From assembly GCA_018268355.1 (NCBI GenBank), contig JAFDWR010000001.1, forward strand, positions 215,961 through 279,960: a stretch of 64,000 bases of DNA, read 5' to 3'. This document shows, in pieces, positions 7,954-15,854 of this stretch (the first letter of the stretch is position 1; each line of letters begins with the position of its first letter). The notes under the pieces were generated by a model that did no database searches, had not been told where the DNA came from, and was given only the letters and a program-made list of their open reading frames with translations. This DNA comes from Armatimonadota bacterium (GTDB lineage Bacteria > Armatimonadota > Fimbriimonadia > Fimbriimonadales > Fimbriimonadaceae). Both the position numbers and the translations under genes were made by a program.

Positions 7954-9276
7954 TTAGAACTTCGCGTCGTGCGACATGTTCGTCACGACAGGAAGGGTGG
8001 GGGTCTGTCGGCTCGCGCCGCCGGTGTTGCCGGTGTTGCCGCGTCGAACGCGGTTGAAGAGCTGCCAGCCGAACTCCATGATCGGGAGTCGGTTCGAGCG
8101 AAGGTCGTTCAGCGTTCCTGCAAAGGAGTCGGCGAACAGGCCCACTTGGTTGCCTTCTCGGTAGATCGCAAGGACGGTCTCACCGGGAGTCGTCGCCTGC
8201 TGTTGCGAGATGTGGCCGACGGTGGGGACTTCCTTTCCGAAGTATTGACCCTTATCCTTCGGGCGGTTCGCCTCGAAGAACGCGAAGATTCGCGATTCCT
8301 TTCGGAGGAAGAGGTCGTACAGGTCGCGCTTGGCGAGCATGTTGGCCGTGTCGCCCGCGCTGGTGGCATCGACGCCCGCAAGGTAGTCGCGGTTGCCAAT
8401 GCAAGCGCCCGTACCTGCAAAGTAGATGAGCACGGTGGCCTCTTCCGGGATTCGCTCGGAGAGGGCCTTGGCCGCTTCAAACATCTGCTTCTGCGTGCCG
8501 TTGATCACGATGTCGATGTTGCCTTCCGCATAGCCTGCGCTCGTCATCAGCGCCTTGCGGATGAGCTGCGCGTTGTTGGAGGCGAAGGGAAGGGCCGCAC
8601 CCGGGATCTGGCACTCGCTGTTGCCAATGATCAGGGCGTACTTCGAAGGCACGACCATGACCGAGCCAGCGGGAGTCGTCGCGGTTCCACCACCGAGGAT
8701 GCCGGGGGTACCGGCCGGGTTCACGCCCGGGTCATTGCCGCCCGCAGGTTGCGGGTTGATGACCGCGAGGTCTTCGGGGGTGATGACTTCGGTGTCGACC
8801 TTCCAAGTGTAGGTGCCGTTGAGGCCGGCCGCGACCTTGGCAGCGGCTTCCTTCTTGGCGGTGTCACCGAGCTTGGTGTAAATCGAATCAAGCACGAAGA
8901 ACGTTGCGCGGCTGCCTTGGTTGCGCTGAATGCGCTCCTCAAGTTCGGCTGCGGCGGTCTTCATGAGCGTGGCGGCATCGTCGCCCGTCATGCCCAGCGA
9001 TTGGCGATAGGCAGAGTAGGCAGCGAGGAAGTTCGCCGAATAGGGTGCGCCGCTTCGCCAGGTGCGAGCCTCGGTCACCGGCCCCGGGAGGCGGGTAGGG
9101 AGACTGGCGTCATCCGGACGATAAGCGATGGCACCGAGGAAGGCAGTTCGGGCTTCTGCCCACTTACCGTCTTTGGCGGCCTTGAGACCTTGCTCATAGA
9201 GCGGGATCCACTTTTGGGCGGACCCGACCACACTGAGCAGGGCTCCAACTGCGACGAGGAGAGTTCGTAAGCGCAT
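7954..9276 (-). CDS. Caspase-fold (C14-like) secreted protein, catalytic dyad lost
   Basis: The product has about 440 residues with a signal peptide (ending VVGSAQ) and a helical TPR-like region (AAKDGKWAEARTAFLGA). After a Gly/Pro-rich linker there is a caspase-like domain starting YALIIGNSEC. In active members the next landmarks are a His in S-G-H-G and a Cys in D-A-C-R. Here they read FAGTGAC and FEANRP, so the His aligns with Thr and the Cys with Asn. That points to a pseudo-peptidase. The start at 9276 has AAAGGA just upstream, and the gene follows an outer-membrane protein gene by seven bases. Confidence 0.75.
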   Translation of the reverse strand: MRLRTLLVAVGALLSVVGSAQKWIPLYEQGLKAAKDGKWAEARTAFLGAIAYRPDDASLPTRLPGPVTEARTWRSGAPYSANFLAAYSAYRQSLGMTGDDAATLMKTAAAELEERIQRNQGSRATFFVLDSIYTKLGDTAKKEAAAKVAAGLNGTYTWKVDTEVITPEDLAVINPQPAGGNDPGVNPAGTPGILGGGTATTPAGSVMVVPSKYALIIGNSECQIPGAALPFASNNAQLIRKALMTSAGYAEGNIDIVINGTQKQMFEAAKALSERIPEEATVLIYFAGTGACIGNRDYLAGVDATSAGDTANMLAKRDLYDLFLRKESRIFAFFEANRPKDKGQYFGKEVPTVGHISQQQATTPGETVLAIYREGNQVGLFADSFAGTLNDLRSNRLPIMEFGWQLFNRVRRGNTGNTGGASRQTPTLPVVTNMSHDAKF

Positions 9277-9283
9277 GGTTCCT

Positions 9284-10411
9284 TTACTTTCCGAATCGGT
9301 AGTTGAAGAAGAGGCCAAAGTCGGGACCACCCGTCTCTGGATAGGCAAAATTCAAGTCAATCGTGTACTTGGCGTTGTTCGGGCGATAGCCGATGCCAAA
9401 GGTGAACGCGTTGCGCGGGCCAAAGCCGTTGCCGCCGCTCGGAACGATGTTGTAGCCGAGTCGAACCGGAATCCGCATCGTGTCGCGGACGAGGTTGTAC
9501 TCGAGGCCGAGTCCGCCGACGACCTGGGTCTTTCGGTTGAAGTCGGGGCCGTTCTTCGCGTTGAAGAACGTTTGAATCTGGGTTCCTACGATCAGGAAGT
9601 CCTTTCCGCCGCGGAAGCCATCAATTCGGTAGGCCATGCTACCGAGCAATCGGGCCGGGATGCGGTCGAGCAGGTCTGAGGTTCGCGAGTTGTTGACCAG
9701 GTTGATCTCGGTTCGGTAGCTGAGACCGAACGAAACGTTCTGGTTGCCCTTGGGGGTGAACTGCGCACCGATGATCGCGCCAACGCCATAGCTGGTGCTG
9801 TTCTCGTTGCGGACGATCGAACCGCCGAGGTTGTCGACCTGGTTCAGGTTATAGCGAAGACCGGTTTGGGCGACCTGAAGGCCGAATCCCCAGCTGAAGA
9901 GCTGGTCCTCGCGAGTTCGTGCGAGCGAAAGCGTGAGGAAGTCGGTTCGGACTTCTCGTCGAAGGTTGCGAGTGATCGTCACCGCGCCGTTCGACGTCGA
10001 ACCGTTGAGCACGTCGTTGAGGTAGCCCTCGGTGGTGAGCGAGAGGCTGAGGACGCCTCGCTTGCCGAGCGGCTTCACGTAGCCGAGGTGGGTCGGCGAG
10101 AGGTTGCCTCGCTTGCCCGAGACGTTGAAGTCAGGATTGAGCGTGTTGCCCGAGATCGTGGTGTTCGATCGCGGGAGGTTGCGAAGGGCAACGCCCACCG
10201 CAGGCGTATCGACGAACGCGGTGCCGGCCGGATTAAAGGCCGAAGACAGCGTGTCGCTCGTCGTCCCATAGAGCGAACCGCCTGCACCCATGGCTCGTCC
10301 TCCCGAATCGAGTGCGTTCAGGAGGTCAGGGACCTGGGCTTGGCTCAGGGCTCCGAAGAGACCGAGAGCGATGATGGTGGAGAGCCTCCGTGCGTTCATT
10401 ATTGTGCTCAT
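9284..10411 (-). CDS. PorV/UPF0164-like outer-membrane beta-barrel
   Basis: The 375-residue product has a signal peptide (to about residue 25). It then carries the family's N-terminal signature, GGRAMGAGGSLYGTTSD followed by LSSAFNPAG, and a long run of amphipathic strands ending in the aromatic FGLFFNYRFGK. Relatives (PorV/PorQ, FadL-like) sit in the outer membrane and take part in surface-protein handling or hydrophobic transport. The role here is unknown. AAGGAG lies directly before the first ATG; an ATG four codons later is an alternative. It is the middle gene of a three-gene minus-strand set. Confidence 0.78.
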   Translation of the reverse strand: MSTIMNARRLSTIIALGLFGALSQAQVPDLLNALDSGGRAMGAGGSLYGTTSDTLSSAFNPAGTAFVDTPAVGVALRNLPRSNTTISGNTLNPDFNVSGKRGNLSPTHLGYVKPLGKRGVLSLSLTTEGYLNDVLNGSTSNGAVTITRNLRREVRTDFLTLSLARTREDQLFSWGFGLQVAQTGLRYNLNQVDNLGGSIVRNENSTSYGVGAIIGAQFTPKGNQNVSFGLSYRTEINLVNNSRTSDLLDRIPARLLGSMAYRIDGFRGGKDFLIVGTQIQTFFNAKNGPDFNRKTQVVGGLGLEYNLVRDTMRIPVRLGYNIVPSGGNGFGPRNAFTFGIGYRPNNAKYTIDLNFAYPETGGPDFGLFFNYRFGK

Positions 10412-10438
10412 GACTCCTTGGCAAACTTGCCAGCTATT

Positions 10439-11449
10439 CTAGCGCAAAGTGATCGTTGCGCGTTGGGTGACAGCCTGGTTTCCAGCCCGATCCGTCACGG
10501 TGACATCAATTCGAAAAGTGTTGGGGAGTTGGACCGCGAGGCCTCGCACTCGGCCGATCCATCGGCTCGAAGGACCCTGCGAGAAGCTGACTCGGGGCAC
10601 TCGGTAGATGAACGCGCCCGACGTGCTGCGGATGATGACGTCGATGCCGGTGACATCCACGCTTCCACCGCCAAAGTCGTTCGTGTCCACGACGATGTTG
10701 AAGTCGCTGTTGCGGCTGGGCGGAGCATCCGTTCGCGGCGCCGAAATCGTGACCGTCGGCGCAACACGGTCAAGGGTGACGGTGAACGTCTGGGTCGTTT
10801 CGTTGTTCGCCTTGTCCTTGATATTGATGCTGACCGTCTGGGGACCGTCCGAGATGATGCCGGTGGTGTCCCAGGTGACCTGCAGCTCGTTGTTGACGAG
10901 CGACGTGCCCGTGTTGTTCGGGATGTCCTGACCGTTGATCTGGACTCGATATTCCTTCAGGTTGGTCTCGCGGACGGTGGCGCGGATGATCCGGTTGCCG
11001 CCACCGACAAAGCTGTTGTTCGTCGGGTTGAAGTCGATGACCTTCGGCTTCGTCACGTCGAGGATGAGGTCGGTGAGCGTGACCAGCGTCGCCGAAGCAG
11101 GAGGATCGTTCGAGTAGCGAGCGCGAACCTCGATGATGTAGTTGCCTTCCGTCGTGGCTTGGTTGAAGTTCAGGATGATCGAGCCATCGATCTTATTGTC
11201 GCTGTTTGGCGTAAAGCGGTCTTCTCGGACGACCTGCGAGTTCGTCGTCGTATTGATCGCAGTCACGGTGACCGTCAATTCACGAACGGCATTATTCGCA
11301 TTGAATCGGACCGTGTTGTTCGAACCCAAGAAGGTCGGGGTCGAAGGGGTGCCCGAAGACGGCGACGTGACGTTGAACGTGAACTGCCCCTGTGCGACGG
11401 CAGAAACCGCCAGCAAAAGCCAAACAAAAAACCACTGAATTGTTCTCAT
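10439..11449 (-). CDS. Secreted protein with Ig-like/cadherin-like repeats
   Basis: The product has 336 residues with a clear signal peptide (IQWFFVWLLLAVSAVAQG). The rest is predicted all-beta, with about three repeats containing NxxVGGGNRIIRATV and ITLRDRAGN-like endings (KDKANNETTQTFTV, TDRAGNQAVTQ). These are typical of bacterial Ig-like domains used for surface adhesion or scaffolding. GGAG is seven bases upstream of the ATG. It precedes the barrel and caspase-like genes by 27 and then 7 bases, so the three are probably one transcript. Confidence 0.75.
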   Translation of the reverse strand: MRTIQWFFVWLLLAVSAVAQGQFTFNVTSPSSGTPSTPTFLGSNNTVRFNANNAVRELTVTVTAINTTTNSQVVREDRFTPNSDNKIDGSIILNFNQATTEGNYIIEVRARYSNDPPASATLVTLTDLILDVTKPKVIDFNPTNNSFVGGGNRIIRATVRETNLKEYRVQINGQDIPNNTGTSLVNNELQVTWDTTGIISDGPQTVSINIKDKANNETTQTFTVTLDRVAPTVTISAPRTDAPPSRNSDFNIVVDTNDFGGGSVDVTGIDVIIRSTSGAFIYRVPRVSFSQGPSSRWIGRVRGLAVQLPNTFRIDVTVTDRAGNQAVTQRATITLR

Positions 11450-11469
11450 GTGAACTCCGGAGCCAGCCT

Positions 11470-12273
11470 CTATTGTCCTCTATTTCTTAGGATCGAGTCA
11501 ACGAATTCGGCCACTCCACCTTGCTCGTTGCTACTTACGACGAATTGAGCAGCCCGTTTTGTTTCCTCGGCTGCATTTCCAACCGCGGCCGATGTGCCTG
11601 CGAACTGCAGCATTTCGATGTCGTTCCAATAGTCTCCAATCGCGGCGACTTCCTCGCGCACGAGTCCAAGCTGCGTCGCGAGTGTCTCCAAAGCGTGCCC
11701 CTTGCTCGCCTCGACGTTGAGGCATTCCAAATACTCGGGTTCTGACCGGGTCAACCTCACGGGGAGGCCCGCAAGGACGTCGGCAAGCTTCTCTTGGATG
11801 GCGTCGATGAGGCTGCCTTCCGCCACCAGCATCGCCTTCGAAACCGCGAGCTGATTCGCAGCGGAACGCTCGATCATCTGGACGGGGACGGAGTGAACGC
11901 GCTGCTGGTACACGCGGCCCCAATCCGACTCGGCAAAGTTGTAGAGCTGGGCCAGGCTGTAGAGGTTGACGTGAATCTGGTCGTGCTCGGCGAATTCAAT
12001 CAGCCGCCGCACCGCTTCCTTGTCCACCGGCCAGTGATGGGAAAGCTCAAAGTCGGAACCATAAAGCAGCGCGCCGTTCGAACAGATCACGGGTCCCTTT
12101 AGGCCGAGCGGATCGAGGAAAGTCTTCATCGACGGCAGGATTCGGCCGCTGGCGAGGATGACTTGGATACCGGCCTCGTTGGCGCGTTGGACGGCGGGGA
12201 TGACCGAGGGCACGAGCTTGCGCTGATGGTCAAGCGCTGTTCCGTCGAGGTCAATTGCAAGCAGCTTGATCAT
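11470..12273 (-). CDS. HAD-superfamily hydrolase, Cof type (HAD-IIB)
   Basis: The 267-residue product has HAD motif I as AIDLDGTALD (Asp 8 and Asp 10), motif II in VILASGR, and motif III/IV in KGHALETLA and AIGDYWNDIEML. The Cof/YbiV-type cap follows motif II. These enzymes dephosphorylate sugar phosphates, flavin or pyridoxal phosphates; the substrate cannot be assigned. I chose ATG 12273 because it places motif I at the normal position. An in-frame ATG at 12417 would add 48 unrelated residues across the cheW promoter. Confidence 0.92.
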   Translation of the reverse strand: MIKLLAIDLDGTALDHQRKLVPSVIPAVQRANEAGIQVILASGRILPSMKTFLDPLGLKGPVICSNGALLYGSDFELSHHWPVDKEAVRRLIEFAEHDQIHVNLYSLAQLYNFAESDWGRVYQQRVHSVPVQMIERSAANQLAVSKAMLVAEGSLIDAIQEKLADVLAGLPVRLTRSEPEYLECLNVEASKGHALETLATQLGLVREEVAAIGDYWNDIEMLQFAGTSAAVGNAAEETKRAAQFVVSSNEQGGVAEFVDSILRNRGQ

Positions 12274-12352
12274 GGTCTTGTTGGTTTTTTGCTGACTCTC
12301 GCGAAGGGGTAGAGGATCGCCCCAAACCTGCCAACGATACCAGTACAGGCCC

Positions 12353-12811
12353 ATGCAGAATACACCCACCGTGACGACCGAGACCTTCTCGGCAGAATCG
12401 CAATACGTGGTCTTCAAGATCGGACCCGAGAGCTACGGCATCGATATCTTCCGTGTGAATGAGATCATTCGGCTGCGGCCGATCACGCCGGTCCCGGGCA
12501 CGCCGCCTTATGTGAAGGGCCTCGTGAACCTGCGCGGCAAGACGGTTCCCATTTTTGACCTTTCGGAACGCCTTGGCATGTTTGCGGATGAACAAACGGA
12601 CTCCTGGCGCATCGTCATCCTCGATGGCAAGCATGGCCTGGTCGGCGTCATCGTCCACCAAGTTTGTGAGGTCACGACGCTCTCGGGCGACAACGTGGAC
12701 GCCGCACCTCCGATGACTTCAAGCATGAACGCGGACCTCGTTCTTGGCGTTGCCAAGACGGAAGTCGGACTGATCACCCTGCTGGATATGGACAAGGTGC
12801 TTGGCGAATGA
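12353..12811 (+). CDS. cheW: Chemotaxis adaptor CheW
   Basis: CheW bridges chemoreceptors to the kinase CheA. The 152-residue product is a single CheW domain with the family blocks VVFKIGPESYGIDI, EIIRLRPITPVP, YVKGLVNLRGKTVPIFDL and GLITLLDMDKVL. It overlaps cheA by ATGA, so the two are coupled. No receptor gene is in the window. Confidence 0.95.
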   Translation: MQNTPTVTTETFSAESQYVVFKIGPESYGIDIFRVNEIIRLRPITPVPGTPPYVKGLVNLRGKTVPIFDLSERLGMFADEQTDSWRIVILDGKHGLVGVIVHQVCEVTTLSGDNVDAAPPMTSSMNADLVLGVAKTEVGLITLLDMDKVLGE

Positions 12812-14898
12812 GCAATGACCTCGATATGTCCCAGTACCTCGACCTCTTTTTGCAAGAGGCCGAGGAGCAGCTTTCGATCCTGGAACAAGAAACGGTCAAG
12901 CTCGAGTCGGACCCGACAACGGACCGACTGAACCTGATTTTCCGCGCAGCGCACACCCTGAAGGGCAGCAGCCGCGCGATGGGCTTCCTGAATTTCGGAG
13001 ACGTGACCCACGAGATGGAGAACGTTCTCGACCTCCTGCGCTCGGGGCAATTGACTGTCGACCGGGAGGTCGCCGACGCGCTCTTGCAGTCGCTTGATGC
13101 CTTGATGGCGATCCGCGACCAGATCGCCGAGGGCCAGGGCGACGCCTACGATGCGGCCGAACTCACCGCTCGACTGGAGCGCATCGCCAAGGGTGGTTCC
13201 GCTGCTCCGGCAGCCAGTGTTGAAGCACCGAAAGCAGCGACCACGGAAATGGCACGCCCCGCGCTTGAGTCTGAAGTTGAAGAGGCGCTGAAGGCCACGA
13301 TTGCCGCTGGCGCGAAGGTGTACGAAACCACGATCGTTCTGACTGAGGAGTGCCTCATGAAGTACGTCCGCGTCTTCATGACCCTGAACGCGGTGCAAGA
13401 ACAGGGCGAGGTGCTCCACACCGTCCCCGGCCACGAGGCGCTCGAGGACGAGTCGTTCGAGCGTCAATTCACGCTGTACTTCCAATCGACCGAGGCGGAA
13501 GCCGACCTTCTGCGCAAGCTGCGCGGGATCGGCGACGTCCAGTCCCTCCACTTTGCGCCGTGGTCACCGGCCGAGGCGAGCGCGCCCCAGCCCGAAGCTC
13601 CGGCGGCAGAAGATAAGGCCCCGGCTTCGCCGACGGCAGCCGCAAAGCCCGAAGTGGCTGCGCCCGCGGCACCGACCACACCTGCCAAAAAGGCGGAGAC
13701 CAACCAGACCGTCCGCGTCGACGTGGCTCGTCTCGATTCGCTGATGAACCTCGTTGGTGAGCTCGTCATCGACCGAACGCGGATCTCCCAGATCGGCGCG
13801 CAACTCGCGGCGAAGTACGAGATGGACGAGAACATCGAGGCCCTCGCCGAATCTGTCGGGCACATCCATCGCATCACGAGCGACCTTCAGGACGAGATCA
13901 TGAAGGCGCGCATGTTGCCGATTGAGACCGTCTTCGCCCGGTTCCCGCGCATGATCCGCGACCTCGCGAGCAAGCTGAACAAGCAGGTCAAGCTTGAGAT
14001 GAAGGGCGGCGAGACCGAACTTGATCGAAGCGTCATCGAAGTCATCGGCGACCCGCTCATCCACATTCTTCGCAACAGCGTTGACCACGGCATCGAATCG
14101 CCCGAGCGACGCCTGGAGGCGGGCAAGCCCGCCGAAGGAACCGTCCACCTTTCTGCACGGCACGAAGAGAACCACATCGTCATCGAGATTCAAGATGACG
14201 GCGGCGGCATCGACGTTCAGAGGATCAAGGCGAAGGCGATCAAGCAGAACTTGATCACCGCCGAGGCGGCCGACCGGATGAGCGACAAGGACATCCTGCA
14301 GTTCATCTTCCACGGCGGGTTCAGCACCGCTGAAGTGGTCAGCGACGTGAGCGGCCGAGGTGTCGGCATGGACATCGTCCGGTCCAATCTGCAAAATCTT
14401 GGCGGTTTGATCGACCTCGACACGGTGCTCGGTCACGGGACCAAGTTCACCCTCCGATTGCCCCTTACGCTGGCAATCATCCGTGGACTCCTCGTGAAGG
14501 TGGCGGGAGTGGTCTTTGTCATCCCGCTCGGATCGGTGGTGGAGACCCTGCATCTTGCCAGTTCTGAAATAAAGTCGATCGTTTCAAAGGAAGTGGTCTT
14601 AATTCGCGGCGTCACCACGCCAATCATTCGATTACGAGACCGGCTTCGTATGTCGGGCTCGTGCGATCAGCAAGCTGAAGACAGCTGTTATGTCGTCGTG
14701 GTCGGCCTCGCCGAAAAGCGGGCCGGATTGGTTGTGGATTCTTTGGTGGGCGAACAAGAAGTCGTTATCAAGAGCCTCAGCCGGTATTGCGGCGAAGGTG
14801 CCGGAGTGAGTGGCGCGACCATTCTTGGGAATGGCAGCGTGGCGCTGATTACGGACGTGAATAGTTTGTTCGGGCTGGATCATCAAGGGGATATCTAA
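12808..14898 (+). CDS. cheA: Chemotaxis histidine kinase CheA
   Basis: CheA autophosphorylates and passes phosphate to CheY/CheB. The 696-residue protein has, in order: an HPt domain with phospho-acceptor His 49 in AAHTLKGSSR; a weakly conserved middle domain (about 145-250); an Ala/Pro-rich linker (about 255-295); a dimerisation helix pair starting VDVARLDSLMNLVGEL; an HATPase with N-box ILRNSVDHG and G boxes DDGGGI and GRGVGMDIV; and a C-terminal CheW-like domain (about 550-690). It is complete and translationally coupled to cheW. Confidence 0.96.
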   Translation: MSNDLDMSQYLDLFLQEAEEQLSILEQETVKLESDPTTDRLNLIFRAAHTLKGSSRAMGFLNFGDVTHEMENVLDLLRSGQLTVDREVADALLQSLDALMAIRDQIAEGQGDAYDAAELTARLERIAKGGSAAPAASVEAPKAATTEMARPALESEVEEALKATIAAGAKVYETTIVLTEECLMKYVRVFMTLNAVQEQGEVLHTVPGHEALEDESFERQFTLYFQSTEAEADLLRKLRGIGDVQSLHFAPWSPAEASAPQPEAPAAEDKAPASPTAAAKPEVAAPAAPTTPAKKAETNQTVRVDVARLDSLMNLVGELVIDRTRISQIGAQLAAKYEMDENIEALAESVGHIHRITSDLQDEIMKARMLPIETVFARFPRMIRDLASKLNKQVKLEMKGGETELDRSVIEVIGDPLIHILRNSVDHGIESPERRLEAGKPAEGTVHLSARHEENHIVIEIQDDGGGIDVQRIKAKAIKQNLITAEAADRMSDKDILQFIFHGGFSTAEVVSDVSGRGVGMDIVRSNLQNLGGLIDLDTVLGHGTKFTLRLPLTLAIIRGLLVKVAGVVFVIPLGSVVETLHLASSEIKSIVSKEVVLIRGVTTPIIRLRDRLRMSGSCDQQAEDSCYVVVVGLAEKRAGLVVDSLVGEQEVVIKSLSRYCGEGAGVSGATILGNGSVALITDVNSLFGLDHQGDI

Positions 14899-14902
14899 AA
14901 AA

Positions 14903-15781
14903 TTGGCACCAACACCAAACGCATTCGTCAAGAAGAGTATTGAGAAGGCCCTCCAGGACCTTCCGTCGTTGCCGAACGTGACCGAAAAGGTCCTTCGAGA
15001 AACGGAGAGTCCGGACGCCTCGGCCGCGAACGTCGAAAAGCTCATCTCCACCGACCAGTCGCTCGCGAGCAAGGTCCTTCGCGTTGTCAACTCGGCCTAC
15101 TACGGTCTTCCGGGTCAAGTCTCGAATCTCAGCCAAGCCATCGTCATTCTGGGCATGCAGCAGGTTCGAAACATGGTTCTCGGCGTGAGCGCGATCGGCA
15201 TGATGAAGGCAAAGACGCCGCGCCAGATCGAGCAGCTCCGACTGTTCTGGCTCCACAGCTTCGGCGCAACGGCGGCGGCAACCTTCTTCGCGGATGCCAA
15301 GAAGCTTTCGCCCAAGGATAAGGAGATCGTCTTTGTGGCGGGCCTCCTCCACGATATCGGCAAGCTGTTCCTTTTCAGCAACTTCACGCAGACCTACGAC
15401 CAGGTCACCGGCTATGCGGCGACCAAGAACGTCAGCGAAGAAGAGGCGGAGTCCTTCCTCCTCGGCATGAACCACGCGGAGATCGCGGCGGAGATGGCCC
15501 AGATGTGGAAGCTGCCGGAGAACATTTGCAAGCTCCTGAAGAGTCACGAAGGTGACTTCGAGGGTTCGAGCGATCCTGTGCTCTACGTTCTTCACCTCGC
15601 GGACTATGCGACGAAGTACCTCTACAGCGGAACCGAGGCGCAGTTCGCCCCCGGCTACCAGCAAGAGGCCTTCGACTGGCTTGGCTTCGACGAAGCGAAG
15701 ATGGCGGAGCTTTTCGAACATGTGGCGACCAAGGTCGAAGACGCAAGCACGCTCTTTGGCATGGTCTCGCCCGCGGCGTAA
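14903..15781 (+). CDS. HDOD-domain signalling protein
   Basis: The 292-residue product has an N-terminal HDOD domain (LPSLPNVTEKVLRE, then SLASKVLRVVNSAYYG) and a region with the HD-like LLHDIGKLFLF. HDOD proteins act in chemotaxis, motility or stress signalling, usually without catalytic activity. It starts with TTG at 14903, four bases after the cheA stop; AAGGGG lies about 12 bases upstream, and no nearby ATG exists. Its place after cheA suggests a link to chemotaxis. Confidence 0.88.
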   Translation: MAPTPNAFVKKSIEKALQDLPSLPNVTEKVLRETESPDASAANVEKLISTDQSLASKVLRVVNSAYYGLPGQVSNLSQAIVILGMQQVRNMVLGVSAIGMMKAKTPRQIEQLRLFWLHSFGATAAATFFADAKKLSPKDKEIVFVAGLLHDIGKLFLFSNFTQTYDQVTGYAATKNVSEEEAESFLLGMNHAEIAAEMAQMWKLPENICKLLKSHEGDFEGSSDPVLYVLHLADYATKYLYSGTEAQFAPGYQQEAFDWLGFDEAKMAELFEHVATKVEDASTLFGMVSPAA

Positions 15782-15791
15782 GAATCCGTTT

Positions 15792-15823
15792 CCGGGGGTC
15801 AAAGGTCCCACTTTGATCCCCGG
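15792..15823. other. Hairpin between the HDOD gene and fliD
   Basis: A 13-bp stem (15792-15804 with 15811-15823, one G-U pair) has a six-base loop. There is no following T-run, so it may slow or protect transcripts rather than end them, or act as a protein site. Confidence 0.5.
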
Positions 15824-15854
15824 ATATGGAATCCCCTTGTGGGGTGAATGAGAA

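Noticed and set aside
7969-9270. A 433-codon open frame on the plus strand
   Set aside because: It is the antisense shadow of the caspase-like gene, which has a signal peptide, ribosome binding site and recognisable domain.
9866-11548. A 560-codon open frame on the plus strand
   Set aside because: It lies antisense to the barrel and Ig-like genes. Its translation is Arg/Val/Asp-rich with no domain, a common shadow in high-GC coding DNA.
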